Counted from the first letter of the stretch, positions 20,397 to 32,850 are shown. The stretch: 64,000 bases of DNA from Glycine soja (GCF_004193775.1 NC_041021.1:14217198-14281197), one strand, 5' to 3'. Notes: generated by a model not told the origin, from the letters alone. Program-made: numbers and translations.

Positions 20397-21831
20397 TGTT
20401 AGTCGATGAATATGACTAACTTTTGTGTAAGAAATCTGTGAAAATTGTATCTAACTCCTCCCATTTATGGTTATTTTGTAGTGTTGTAATTACTTTTTGT
20501 TAAATATAGGTAATAAGTACTTAGTACTCCCATTTTGTGTATTTAATAATCATTTCCATTCAATTTCAGGTTAATTAGGTAAGTTTGTGAAGTGCTGATT
20601 TTTAGCTTCTTGCTAAACCAATTTGCCGGTTTAGCGAGACATCCGCTGAGTGCACCACTCTTGTGGCTGAGTGCACCACTCCTGCGGCTGAGCGCGAGGA
20701 ATAATTTGGAAGAAGGATGAGCTGGACACACATGCTAAGCGAGGGCTCATCCCGCTAAGCGCACCGCTTGCATGCATCTGCTAAGCGAGAAGACGCGCAC
20801 TAAGCCGAAATTCACTTATGCGCGCTAAGCGAGCCAGAGTTGCGCTAAGCGTGCAAGCACCAACAAGGCCACCTATTTAAGCCTGAAATCAGAAATGGAG
20901 GGGGAGTTTGGGAAATTCTTGAAGCTTTTGCATGTTTAGAGATTTCTAGAGAGAGAAAGATCCAAGTTCCAGAGAGTTTTGAGAACTTTTGCTGTGCGAA
21001 GACTGGCAGAGAATTGAGCTTGAAGAGGACACCATACTGAGAGCATGAGATGAGTTTGTGAGTGATTGTGAGGTTTTAGAGGTGGAGGAGACATCCCCAC
21101 TACTTGTATTTCTTCAATCCTTCATTTTTCTCTTCTCTTTGTTGTAAAGGAAGCTTCTCAGATATGGAGAGCTAAATCCTCTGTTGGTTCTTCCTTGTAG
21201 GTACTTGATGTAAATACCTTTTTATATATTTAATGATGTTTTGTGTGTTCTCTGTGCTATCAGTACGTCATTTTAGCATGCTTTTTCCTTGATCACGTAG
21301 ATGCACGCTTTGTTAGGATCATTCAACAGTGGAAACTCATCTGATTCTTAAAACTTGATAGGACATGAATAGTTTATTGCATTATCACGAGGGATCGGGG
21401 TATGGTAACCTAGTTGTTTGTATGTTTGTCTTAATGAGATTTTGATCAAGTTTATTCCAACAAGAGGGATCTGAGGACGATGCTTGATCAGGATTAGGCT
21501 AGACTATCACGAGGGATCGAGGTTTAACATTTCAGGAGACACCATAGAACACGTGAGCATTGTTAAGTAGAGAACATCCTTATAACATCAGGCACCTAAT
21601 AGGAAGACCAACACGTTGTCTACTTGTCTTTACACATCATTACTCACGTGATTTTCCTTTTTAATAGTTAGTTTACATACCTGTTCATAGTCCACACATA
21701 TCTTTTCATACAAGACACCTATTCACTGAATATAGCTTTACCAAGTAACACAAGTTTCCTGAGAGTTCGATACTCGGTTCTTACCATTTTATACTACTTG
21801 CGCGATCTGGTGCACTTGCTGGGTTCGATCA
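20397..21831 (+). repeat. Athila-like LTR, plus orientation
   Basis: Begins TGTTAGTCGATGAATATG and ends TTCGATCA. It is homologous over its whole length to the LTR at 27383-28744, which lies in reverse orientation. It contains a CGCTAAGCG cluster near 20620-20860. Confidence 0.85.
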
Positions 21832-21877
21832 ATCTCTCTAGAGTAGCAGCCTCCTGCCTTACCTGTGCCCTGCTTGC

Positions 21878-23085
21878 CTAAAAAATGAATGGCTCAGGGA
21901 TGGTGGCCTCAGATGATGCATCTTGTACCTGTTGAGGTACTTGAGCACTAGGACCCTCACCTTCTCTCACAACAGAAGGCAAGGTTCCAGGCCAGGATAC
22001 CTTCTCAATGAACTGCTCTATTGACAAAATTGACCCTGGAGGAGCTATCACCTGTAAGCTCTGCAGTAATAAAATTTGTCCCTGATGAATACTCTGAAGC
22101 ATGGCTTCAAAGCGCTGAGAGTCCTGAGTAGATGAGCCTAGAGGAGCTGGTGTAGGAGTAGCAGAAGTGGAAGGAGCTGGTAGAGTAGAAGAAGAAGGAA
22201 CATCAGCTGGTCTCACCCTTGCCTTCCTCGCCCCTCTAAAGTTAACTGTTAGATCATCCATATTCCAACAGTTTTTCTTAATGTAGGCCAAGTTAATGGC
22301 CGGGCTTAGGCTCTCATAAGTTAGACTGTTAGAGGTAACTCCTCTAGCTCTGCATAGGGCAGTGATCAAGGCTGGAGATCCGAGCCTAGCGGAGTTACTC
22401 TGAGCAATAGAAGAAATCTGACCTGAGATAAGGGCTCCGATGTTCATGTCCATGTTAGTCACCAAGCCATAGACCAACCTAGCTCTATCCATATTTAGAT
22501 CTGAGGTGTGGGATGTGGGAGCTAGGTTGGAGTAAGAGAAGACACTCTATGTCTGGGCCAGTGTCGTCAAATCTTTTTTGAGAAGCTTCCATGGCTGGCC
22601 CTCAACATTCAAAACAAACCCTTTGCGGGGAATACAAAGCCTAGCTTCAATCTCCTAAGGATTAGTCATCAACCTGCAAAATCTAGAGTAGGTGGGTAAA
22701 CATTCCCCCTCCTCCAATACCATTGGTGTCTGAAGGAACTCATTTAGCCTGTCTGCATCTATTTGATCAGGTGTCCTCGTACTCTGGCTTGCTTGGATGC
22801 TTGCTCCTCTATGGTGTATAAATTAGCATAAAACTCCTTCACCATAGTTACATCTATGCTACCATCTTGGAGATTGGTGAGGCGTTTGTGTAGATTATGC
22901 CTCTCCAATTCCACTTTAAACTCGTCAAACTCAGTATGATAAATCTGCACATTTCTCTCCGAAAGGATATTCCGGCTGAGAATTTTATCGGTGTATCTAT
23001 TCCAAGCGTCCAAAGAATGGAATCGCCTGGTATCATACTAAGCTTGAGGTCTGGAAGCAGTGCTTTTCCTCTTCCTGGATGCCAT
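21878..23085 (-). pseudogene. Athila-like third ORF (putative plant transposon protein)
   Basis: Starts MASRKRKSTASRPQA and continues through WNRYTDKILSRNILSERNVQ, KRLTNLQDGSIDVTMVKEFY, GLVTNMDMNIGALISGQISS and a Pro/Ser/Thr linker to EPFIF. It resembles the 'putative plant transposon protein' domain encoded downstream of pol in many legume gypsy elements. In-frame stops occur (for example TAG at 23040-23038 and others near 22660 and 22550). Function is unknown; no signal peptide or membrane segment supports a true envelope. Confidence 0.7.
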
Positions 23086-23164
23086 CTACAATAAAAAGAA
23101 CCCATCAGTTTATTAGACCAGAAGTTATCAAGATTAAAATAGAAAATAGAAACTAAAATTGGCA

Positions 23165-23800
23165 ACATGCGCTTAGCGAGACACAGCTCGCTTAGCGCGC
23201 CTTAGGAAAAACAACACACTAGCTTAGCGCAATAGGGTTGCGCTTAGCCAGTCATGACAAAAATTTTCTCTGCATAATTGGCTTAGCGAGATAGGCACTC
23301 GCTTAGTGCCGAGCACTTTTATTTCAAACAATGGCTTAGCGAGCAGTGCTAGCTTAGCCTTATGCATGTCGCAACGAATAGCGCTTAGCCTATGGGGCGA
23401 CACTTAGCGTGAGCAACACTTCCAAAAATTTGACTAAGTTAAATGGGCTTAGGGACTAGGCTCGCTTAGCCCAACCTCTATCGCAATGAATAGCGCTTAG
23501 CTGGGCTAGGCGCGGCTTAGCGTGAGGCAGTCAACAAAAAAATCTGTCTAAGGTACCTGTGCTTAGCAAGACAGCACTCGCTTAGCCACAGGTTTGTCAT
23601 AAATGATCTGTACAATGGCTTAGCGCACACGGCAGTCGCTTAGCCGCGATGTTCATAATGAAGATGAACATTAAACAACCTGGTTGAACTCGCTTAGCGC
23701 ATGCATGCTAGATAAGCGAGCTAATCTGGAAATGTATATGTTCAAGGCTTAATTGATGAACTCGCTTAGTGCACCAGTCGCGCTTAGCGAGTTCGTCTCA
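23165..23800. repeat. CGCTAAGCG-type motif cluster (minus element, first)
   Basis: Dense GCTTAGCG, CGCTTAGC and variants between the third ORF and 23800. The intervening bases are not conserved between units. Confidence 0.82.
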
Positions 23801-24199
23801 TTTTCCAGAAAAAACACAGATGAGGAAGTCTTTTGACTTCCTCTTTTAGGCCTCTAATAGGCCCCTATCAGACATGCAACACAATCAAAATTATCTACCC
23901 TTAACAAATTCTAAAAAAGTCCTAACTTTTATCTATTCTACTTACAATCTAAACCTAAAAATCAAATTGCTAACTTAATGTCTTCTATCCTAAGGTATTA
24001 ACAAAAGAAGAAGCATAAATGAAGTTGGAAGCTTACTTGGATCGAAGATGCTTCGTGAAGATTCGGTGAAGGACGCAAAATGAGCACAAAAATGCAATGC
24101 GAAATTTTCAGAAGAAAGAGGTTGCAGGAAAAGCTTTTCAGATTTTTGGGGTAAGTGTGAGTGTAACTACTGTTGCACTTCACTTAACCATGTTTCGAG

Positions 24200-24770
24200 T
24201 AACTCGCTTAGCAAGATAATCCACTAAGCGAGAGAGGTGTTTGGCTTTCTGCCTCCTCTCTTGGCAAGCCGACATGGGCCCATTTAAAATTCAATTTTTT
24301 TGAACTGCGCTCAGCGCAAAGCACTGCGCTAAGCGAATTGTGCAGATAAGAAAACCTGCAACTCTCGATAAGTCACACTCATGGTCGGCTTAGCGAACAT
24401 ACTGCATTCTGCATACAGAGGGGCATGCGCTTTGCGAGTGGTTGCTAGCTTAACGCTATCCAGGCCGCAAGGAATTTTGCTTAGCGCAAATGGGTTGCGC
24501 TTAGCTCAATTAAACCAGTGATTTGGCCGCAAAGAATAGGGCTTAGCACAAGTGCACCGCGCTTAGCAAGTAAACATGACGCACTTAGCGACTGTACTCT
24601 TGCTTAGCCCAATTCTTTTCGAATTGAAATGGGCTAAGCTCGCCCATTGCTAGCTTAGCGAGCCAATCACCTTGAGATGTAGTGGTTTGAGAGCTTAGCG
24701 CAGGCTAACCTCGCTTAGCGAAATAAGGAGATGCGCTCAGCGCATGATATGCGCTTAGCGAGTGGACTGT
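24200..24770. repeat. CGCTAAGCG-type motif cluster (minus element, second)
   Basis: Further copies in both orientations immediately downstream of the gag-protease region, including CGCTCAGCGCA variants. Confidence 0.82.
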
Positions 24771-24973
24771 TTTCATGAAAATGTTTTTAAGTTATTTTCA
24801 GTCCACTTTCTCAAAACATTTAAAACAACCCCCCAATATCTATGACTCATTATAAGCTGATATCCTCCTTTTTCAATGATCACAAAGCAAACTCCAACTC
24901 ATGCAATGCATGAAAAACAAAATGAAAGGAATAAGAGCTGGGTTGCCTCCTTGGAAGCGCTCTTTTAACGTTA

Positions 24974-25681
24974 TTAGCTTGACGCATATACCTCAATGAG
25001 TGATATCAAATTTGGCGCATATACATTTTGTTCTGACACAGGCTTGTCTTCTACAAATAAATCAAAATCAATTCTTTGATCTTCAAAGCCCATTTCCAGT
25101 TTCTTTCTTCCCATGTCAACTACATAGCTTGTAGTTAACATAAATGGCCTTCCCAAGATTATGGGAATGTCATTATCTTCATAGATATCCATTACAACAA
25201 AGTTTGCTGGGAAGATAAAATGTTTCACTCTGACCAAAACATCTTCAATTACTCCGTATGGTCTGGTAATGGAGCAATCAACCAACTGTAGAGTCATTCT
25301 AGTGGGCATGATTTCCAACTCTCCCAGTCTTCTGCACATGGAGAGTGACATTAGATTGATACTGGCTCCCAAGTCAATGAGAGCTTTTCCCACTGTGACT
25401 TCACCTATTGAGCAAGGAATGGTCACACTCCCAGGGTCTTTGTGCTTTGGTGGAAGAATTTTCTGAAACACAGCACTGCAATTACCCTCCACAACTATAT
25501 TTTCCTGGTGAATGTACTTATGCTTCCTTGTCAACATGTCTTTTAAAAACTTTGAGTAGAGTGGCATTTGTTGCAAAGCTTCTCCAAATGGCATAGTCAT
25601 TTCCAGTTTCTTGAAAATATCTAGGAATCTCGCCAGGTGGCGTTCCTTATCTTTCTTGGAAGGTACTGAAGGATATGGCAC
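24974..25681 (-). pseudogene. Athila-like aspartic protease region
   Basis: A 235-residue open frame contains KALIDLGASINLMSLSMCRR, the D-[ST]-G-like active site with Leu in place of Ser/Thr (DLGAS is usual in Athila-type proteins), and IPIILGRPFMLTTSYVVDM, the second conserved protease block. It ends at TAG near 24974 without the reverse transcriptase that normally follows. The upstream FLDIFKKLEMTMPFGEALQQ block is the gag-protease linker. Confidence 0.85.
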
Positions 25682-25750
25682 TTCCTTCCCCTCATCTGAA
25701 GCTATTTCTTTTTTTTTTCTCTTGCTTTTTCACTCTTACTCTTTTCTTCT

Positions 25751-27221
25751 TTATTTTTTTTCAACTTTTTCTTTTTCTTTTTGTTTTCCTCCCCCTATTT
25801 TTTTTTCATTGTCTTTTATTTCTTCCCTTCCAACAATTATTGATTTTTCTCTCCACTGACTCTTCTCATCTGTTACCCCATTCTTCTTTTTAACTGTAGT
25901 GTCCTTCAAAGCAACTTGCTCCTTCAAAGCAACAACATCCTCATCCTCAGCTGCCACAAGCTTCCTACTTCTTGTCAAAACAACTTTACACTCTTCTTTG
26001 GGATTTTTCTCGGTATTTGCTCCAAAGCTGTTGGATGACTTCTCAACTAACTGCTTGGCCTGTTGACCCACCTAGATCTCAAGGTTTTTCAGGGCTGACT
26101 CAGTACTCTTATGGTTGGACATGGTCACTTGCATAAACTAAGCTACTGTCTCCTCCAGTTTGGTGGTCCTTTGAAAAATATTTGGCCCTTGTTGAGGTGG
26201 CCTGTTGGAAGGTCCACCCTGGTCCTTATTGAATTGATTGCTAGGGTGTTTCTGTTAAGATCTCAAGTTGCTTAGAAAGCAACTTATTTTGTGCCAAAAA
26301 AGCATCTTGTGATGATAACTCCAACAAGCTTTTCTTGGTGGGTTGATGCACTCTATCTCGCAGAATGGCGTGATCACTTGCAGACATATTCTCAATCAAT
26401 TCAGTTGCCTCTTCAGGGGTTTTCAACTTTATCTTCCCTCTTGTTGAAGCATCTAACAACTGCTTGGTTTGCGGTCTCAACCAATCTATAAACATATTTA
26501 ATTGAATTGGCTCAGAGAATCCATGTGTGGGAGTCTTTCTTAACAAACCCCGAAACCTTTCCAATGCTTCACTCAAGGACTCATCAGGGAACTAGTGAAA
26601 TGACGAAATAACGACTTTCCCTTCTGCAGTCTTTGACTCAGGGAAGTATTTCTTCAGAAATTTCTCAACAACTTCCTCCCACGTCTTCAAAGTGTTACCT
26701 TTGAATGAATGAAGCCACTTCTTGGCTTCTCCTGCCAAAGAAAATGAAAATAAACTGAGCCTAATGGCTTCATCTGGCACTCCTGCAAGCTTTACAGTGT
26801 TACAAATATCTATGTATGTTGCTAAGTGTGCATAAGGGTCCTCATTTGGTAATCCATGAAATAGGTTCCCCTGTATCAGATGAATCAAAGAATGAGGGTA
26901 GTTTATATTATATGCTTGGACTTCTGGCCTCACAATACTTGTAAAGAATTGCGGTACTGAACTACTAGAATAATCCTCAAGGGTAATCCTGTGTTGATGT
27001 TCTTTAGCCATGACAAAGGCTTCCGGTAGATCTGTAGCGGATTCCCTTAATGACGGTGAATCAGATGATGTAGAGTCAGAAGATTGAGCTTCTTCTTCTA
27101 GAATGGAAGCTACTATCCTATCTTGCAACAATTTCCTTATCCTTTAGGCACTGTTCCTTCTTAAAGTAGCTTCAATTTCCAAGTCCAGAGGAACTAAATT
27201 ACCTGTAGGAGATCTATGCAT
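25751..27221 (-). pseudogene. Athila-like gag, broken
   Basis: The start at 27221 reads MHRSPTGNLVPLDLEIEATL, with an early TAA near 27145. The frame 26592-27131 carries the gag core (GNLFHGLPNEDPYAHLATYI, then SLAGEAKKWLHSF and FLKKYFPESKT). 26241-26576 continues with LERFRGLLRKTPTHGFSEPI. 25751-26071 is a lysine/glutamate-rich tail. Stops interrupt at several places. Confidence 0.8.
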
Positions 27222-27359
27222 ACAAAATACTGATAGAAACAACAGTTATCCAGTTCAAGAAGAAAACAAATATAGACAAAACAAGTATTCACAATTAATC
27301 AAAGAATAACAAATAGACACTTAAAGAACTGAACTAAACTTTCCAAATAGAAAGAAGTT

Positions 27360-27376
27360 CCCCAGCAACGGCGCCA
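27360..27376 (-). other. Primer binding site of the Athila-like element
   Basis: TGGCGCCGTTGCTGGGG lies six bases after the LTR end on the minus strand. It fits the Asp-tRNA type site reported for Athila elements, with one difference from the GCCGGGG form. Confidence 0.75.
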
Positions 27377-27382
27377 TAAACT

Positions 27383-28744
27383 TGTTCGATGGCTGGCAAG
27401 TGCATTGGATCGCGCAAGTAGTATGAAATGGTAAGTGAATACCGAGTATCGAACTCTCGGGGAACTTGTTTTACTTGGTAAAGCTGTGGTTAAGTAAATA
27501 AGTGCCTTTGGATGAAAGTTTGGTGCGTGGTATGGACAAATATATAACTAAACCATTCAAAAGTAAATCACGTGAGTAATGGTGTGTGAAGACAGATAAA
27601 GAACGTGTTGGTCTTCCTACTGGATGACTGATGTTATTAAAGATGTTCTCTACCTAACAATGTTTCTGTGTTCTATGATGTCTACTGGACTGCTAAACCC
27701 TAATGTCTCGTGCATGTTTAGCCTAATCCTAGGCAAGCATCATCCTCATATCCCTCTTGTTGGACTAAACTTGACCAGAACCGCATTAAGACATACATAC
27801 CAACAACTAGGTTACCATACCCTGATCCCTCGTGACAATACAATAAACTAGCCCTGTCCTATCAAGTTCTAAGGATCAAACCATTTCCTAATGTTGAGTG
27901 ACCCTAACTCAGCATGCATCTACGTGATCAAGGCAAAAGCATACTAACATGAAGTACTGATAGTACAGAGAACACATAAAACATCATCAGATAGGTATAA
28001 AAGTATTTACATCAAGTACCCCATAGGAAGAACCAACTGAGGATTTAGCTCTCCATACCAGGGAGGCTTCTTTTACAACAAAGAGAAGAGAATGTGAAAG
28101 ATTGAAGAGTTACAGGTAGTGGGGATGTCTCCTCCACCTCTAGAAACCTCACAATCACTCAAAATCTCATCCAATGCTTCACAAGATAGCTTCCTCTTCA
28201 AACTCGGTTCTCTCCAGTCTCTCCACAGCCAGAAACTCTAAAAAAAACTCAACAACCTTCTTAGTTTCGAGATTTAGCTTTAAATAGGCAATTCTGTTGG
28301 GAGGCACGCGCTTAACGGGAGATAGGCTTGCTTAGTGCGTGTAAGTGACTTCTGGCTTAACGCTAGTCATGCTCGCTCAGCCTGAAGGTTCGAGCGATGC
28401 GCTTAGCTAATTGACTCTCGCTGAGCGCATCTTGGACAACTTATATACTTCCAGGATCTTCTACGTGCTTAGCCACGAATTGCTGCGCTTAGCGGATGGC
28501 TCGCTAAGCCAGAGAATTGGCATAGCGAGCAGCTCAAAATCAGCACTTCCACCAAACTTGCCTAATTAGCCTGAAATTGAAAAGGAATGATCATTAAATA
28601 CACAAAATGGGGATACTTAGTACTTCTTACCTATATTTAACAAAAAGTAATTACAACACTACAAAAATGACCATAAATGGGAGGAGTTGTATACAATTTA
28701 CACAAGTTTCTTACACAAAAGTTAGTCGTATTATCCGACTAACA
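27383..28744 (-). repeat. Athila-like 5' LTR, minus orientation
   Basis: Begins TGTTAGTCGGATAATACG at 28744 and ends ATCGAACA at 27383. It is the homologue of 20397-21831 in opposite orientation, with clear divergence, and contains CGCTAAGCG motifs at about 28305-28530. Confidence 0.85.
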
Positions 28745-28774
28745 CATACCCCTACCAAACACTTTGGGGGGGGG

Positions 28775-30011
28775 GACCTCAGTATCACCCACAACCACAA
28801 TCCTTGCATTTTGCGTTGGAAAGACTGCCTCCTGCCATCGTGGAAAGGGAGAAATTTGATCATATAGAGGAAAGGCTAAGGGCCATTGAAGGAGGCAGAG
28901 ATTATGCTTTCACTGACATGGCAGAGTTGTGCCTAGTGCCTGACGTCGTTATCCCTTCGAAGTTCAAGGTGTCGGACTTCGATAAGTACAAGGGGACTAC
29001 CTTCCCCAAGAATCACCTGAAGATGTACTACAAGAAAATGGGAGCATGTGCAAAAGTTGAAAAATTATTGATGCATTTCTTCCAAGAAAGTCTTATTGGG
29101 GAAGCTGTCACCTGGTACACTAATCTGGAACCTTCCCGAGTCCATTCTTGGAAGGACCTAATGGTTGCCTTCATTCGGCAATATCAGTACAATTCTGATA
29201 TGGCTCCGAATAGAATGCAACTACAGAACATGTGTAAGAAGGAGCATGAATCTTTCAAAGAATACGCCCAAAGGTGGAGGGACATGGCAGCTCAAGTAGT
29301 GCCCCCAATGATGGAGAGGGAGATGGTAACAATGATAGTAGACATGTTACCATTTTCTACTATGAGAAGATGGTGGGTTACACCCCTTCAAGCTTTGCCG
29401 ATTTAGTTTTCATCGGCGAAAGGATCGAAGTGGGTTTGAGAAGAGGAAAATTTGATTATCCTGCTTTGATGAATGGGAAGCCTAGGGCAAATGGAGAGAA
29501 TAAGAATGAGGGAGGAACCCATGCTGTGACTATCGTTCCTATATGGCCAAATTTCCCACCAGCTCAACAATATCAATACTCAGCCAATATCAGCCCTTCT
29601 CATTACCCACCACCCTATCAGCCAAGAACACTCAATCATCCATAAAGGCCACCCCTAAATCAGCCACAAAGCCTGCCTGCTGCACATCCGATACCAAACA
29701 CCACCCTTAACACAAATCAAAACACCAACTAGGGAAGGAATTTTCTAGAAAATAAGCCTACAGAATTCACCCCAATTCCAATGTCATATGCTGACTTACT
29801 CCCCTATTTACTCGATAATGCAATGGAAGTCATAGGCCCAACAAAGACACTCCAACCTCCATTTCCTAGACGATACAACCCCAACATGACATGTGCTTAT
29901 CATAGGGGAGTTCCAGGGCATTCCATTGAGCATTGTATGACCCTAAAACATAAGGTGCAAAGTCTAATTGATGCGGGCTGGCTAAAATTTGAGGTGGATA
30001 ATCGCTTGTGA
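28775..30011 (+). pseudogene. Ogre-like gag, broken
   Basis: The frame begins PQYHPQPQSLHFALERLPPA and runs through VIPSKFKVSDFDKYKGTTFP, GEAVTWYTNLEPSRVHSWKD and the gag signature HESFKEYAQRWRDMAAQV. A frameshift near 29350-29380 moves the reading to the frame ending at 29645 (YEKMVGYTPSSFADLVFIGE). Two stops follow, then MTCAYHRGVPGHSIEHCMTL near 29890-29950 with a Cys/His motif, ending at 30011. Pol does not follow. Confidence 0.83.
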
Positions 30012-31350
30012 GTTCTAACATTGGCAAGCGACACCATACATGGGGCAATTTGAAGGTTGTTGTTAGATGTCTCCAATGACTCATTAGGATTTTCAAGTTT
30101 ATGCCATTAGTGTAAACAACAGTCACAATGCTAATAATATGGATGAATTTGATGTCCTTGTCTCTCATTCTCTCACAATTACATCTTTGCGTATTTATTT
30201 AACATTCACTAGAATATGAATGTACGTCATTGGTTTGTTTGCTCAAGTGACCCGCGCTCCTGAGTTGATCTCCAAGTCTGTTCAATCAGAAATCGCTCGT
30301 TCTACACGTTTGGTGGGGGTGCCGTAAACGACGAGTAAAGTAAAAAAAAAAAACGTTTTATTGACTGTTTCAAATAAAAAGTACAAACATTCATGTCACC
30401 TCATTTTATCATTCCTAAAAGTTGTATTTTTGAGAGAAAAGTGAGTTATCAAGAACAGGAGTCATTCGACTTAATTTGTCAACTGAAAATCCTTTAAATG
30501 TTTCTCGTCCTTGAAAATTCATTTTCAAGAACCTGCACAGTTTCTTTCATCTTTCCTTGCTACAAGGTCATGAAAAAAGACAACAATAGATACCTCAGAG
30601 CCCTACACTGGGGCAATGAGAGGCACCGTGCATGAGCCTCAAGCGAACCTAGGGGCAAATCAAAATTTCTCACCTGGTAGGTCGTAAACCCAAAAGGGCG
30701 GCCTAAGCAAAAATTAGGGTTGATATAAGATAAAAAGAAGAAACAATTAGCAGCGTGTTTATCAGAGATTTGATCCCAAAATCCAAACTGTAAAAGTATT
30801 TAGTCAAGATTTGAAATGAAACATGGTCATGTTTCAACATCCCAAACACTAATTTATCCCTTGCTACCCCCTCCAAGCAAAAGCATATTTGTTTTCTAAA
30901 AAACAACACAAAAAAATAATAAACAAAAAAATAGGAATCTTGAGTAGGAACCACTGCTAAACCAGTGGGAAGAGCAATGCAAAAAAAATACATGCATGAA
31001 GTTGGGCAACAATGAAAAGAAAAAGAAAATAAAATTCACCAAAGGCTAGTGAAGAAAAGAGAGACAAAAGATCTCCAGATTTTACAAGGAAGACACAAAA
31101 AGTGCAATAAGGATTAATGTATAAGACAAAAGGAGTAGAGCCCAACCCAAAAGGTACAAGCAAGACTCTCAAGGTTCTTACTCAATTTAACCCTTAAACA
31201 CTCTTTGAGCCTCTCTGATCTTTTCTTTCATAGCCCTTTTATCCCTGATCACATTACAAGCCCAATAAAGCCCATGTGGATCAAGGAATGATTGATTTTG
31301 CTTTTAAGTTGGGATTCTAGAATGAAACCCGCACACGCTTGGGATTGTTG

Positions 31351-31425
<75 letters not shown>

Positions 31426-32315
31426 AGAATCCTCGAGGTTTCACACTTACACATTTAAGAGGAAAACTCATTCGACCTGAAGCTCCTGGAAAGTGCCTAA
31501 AGACAAATGTGATAGTAGGGTACATATGATGCTAGTCACTCATGCAGGCTTCTTAGGATTCCTTTTGGATCCAATGGTGGCCTTTGTAGTATAAATTCTT
31601 TCGGGATCAACCCATGTCATCAAGTTTCAGCGAGATCAACAGACCAATGGCATCACTCTATGACCTTAAATCAAGAAAGTTTCACTTGGTCATATGCCAA
31701 AGTGTGACAATCCATTGCCATCCTTCAATGGTGCATGTGATTGGTCCCAAAGCCTTATATTTCTCTTGATGTGCAGAATAATCGATGTTTTTAAACAAAA
31801 AAAGGCGACAAGCCCTAGGATCAATATTTCGATTGGTTGATTAAATGTCAAATGGCTCCATTGCCGTCACTCCAAATTGTCAAGTGACTAAATCAAACAA
31901 AACATACACTTTGAGGGAGCCCTCGAAGAGATTTGCAAGAAGATAGGATGAGGTCTCATGTGTTATCATGTCTTTCAGGAAGAGACAATCAATCTGTGTT
32001 TTCCAAAAAAAAAAAGCAAAAAAATCAAATCAAAATCAAAATCACAAAAATAGGAAAGAATAACATGAGCATTACATTTTTTTTCATGATTCAAAAACCT
32101 TTTTGCATTACTAGCATTTCAAGATGAAGATAGCATGCATCGACATCCCAAACATCATGTTCATATTAGGCTATAGATTTCTCTTTGTATACCAATTTCC
32201 CAAATCTAATGCCCTATCTTTTGAGTTTAGGATGAGAGGCCCTCTCAAAGATTCAACCTCTTGCTTTCTTATAAGGTCGAGCCCTTAGGTACCAGTACCT
32301 ATTGGCTTGTTTCAC
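30012..32315. other. Non-coding internal region of the Ogre-like element
   Basis: No RT, RNase H or integrase motif in any frame. Includes a (TA) microsatellite at 31353-31423. Short ORFs here look random. Confidence 0.55.
31353..31423. repeat. (TA)n microsatellite
   Basis: About 35 uninterrupted TA units. Confidence 0.97.
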
Positions 32316-32850
32316 ATGACTCAAAGTCCTCGCTTTTATCATTCATAAGACTCAAAGTCCTCGCTTTTACCTTTCATAGGACTCAAATTCCTTGCCTTTA
32401 TCTTTCATAGGACTCAAAGTCCTTGCCTTTATCTTTCATAGGACTTAAAGTCCTCACTTTTACCTTTCATAGGACTCAAAGTCCTCGCTTTTATCTTTGA
32501 TAGGACTCAAAGTCCTCACTATTATCTTTCATAGTACTCAAAGTCCTCGCTTTTATCTTTCACAGGACTCAAAGTCCTCTCATTTATCTTTCATAGGACT
32601 CAAAGTCCTTGCTTTTATCTTTCATAGGACTCAAAGTCCTTGTCTTTATCTTTCATAGGACTTAAAGTCCTCTGTCATTTACATTTCAAAGACTTCAATG
32701 TCTTCAGTCATTTACGCTTTCAAAAGACTACAATGTCTTCATTTACATTTCAAAAGACTTCAATGTCTTCAGTCATTTACGCTTTCAAAAGAATACAATG
32801 TCTTCATTTACATTTCGAAGACTTCAACGTCTTTTGTCTTTTATAGGACT
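32316..32850 (+). repeat. Tandem hairpin repeat near the Ogre-like 3' end
   Basis: About twelve 31-base units of the form ATAGGACTCAAAGTCCTCGC plus TTTTATCTTTC, to about 32690, each with the inverted pair GGACT/AGTCC. They are followed by diverged units in which the pair has become AAGAC/GTCTT. Tandem repeats before the 3' LTR are known in Ogre elements. Confidence 0.88.

Larger units (their letters stand above)
18740..21831 (+). mobile_element. Truncated Athila-like element, plus orientation (3' part and 3' LTR)
   Basis: Contains a CGCTAAGCG-rich spacer, an internally deleted ORF, a non-coding 3' region ending in a purine tract (AAATTTGGGGGAG) and a 3' LTR at 20397-21831. The 5' portion is missing. 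The tract GCTTGAGGACAAGCAAAACT just before the LTR is typical of Athila-like elements of legumes. The left limit near 18740 is approximate. Confidence 0.75.
21832..28744 (-). mobile_element. Athila-like element, minus orientation, lacking RT and integrase
   Basis: 5' LTR (27383-28744), a TGGCGCCG-type primer site, gag, an aspartic protease, then two CGCTAAGCG-rich spacers and a third ORF. No reverse transcriptase, RNase H or integrase motif occurs between protease and third ORF, so it is non-autonomous or deleted. Its 3' LTR is missing: the left end abuts the oppositely oriented LTR at 20397-21831. Confidence 0.78.

Noticed and set aside
21878..23085. Retroviral-type envelope gene
   Set aside because: Position fits, but no signal peptide, transmembrane span or fusion motif is visible; kept as putative plant transposon protein.
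31304..31525. ORF with repeated YI residues
   Set aside because: It is the translation of the (TA)n microsatellite.
32316..32690. CRISPR or satellite centromere array
   Set aside because: 31-base units abut with no spacers, only about twelve copies, and sit at the usual tandem-repeat site of Ogre elements.
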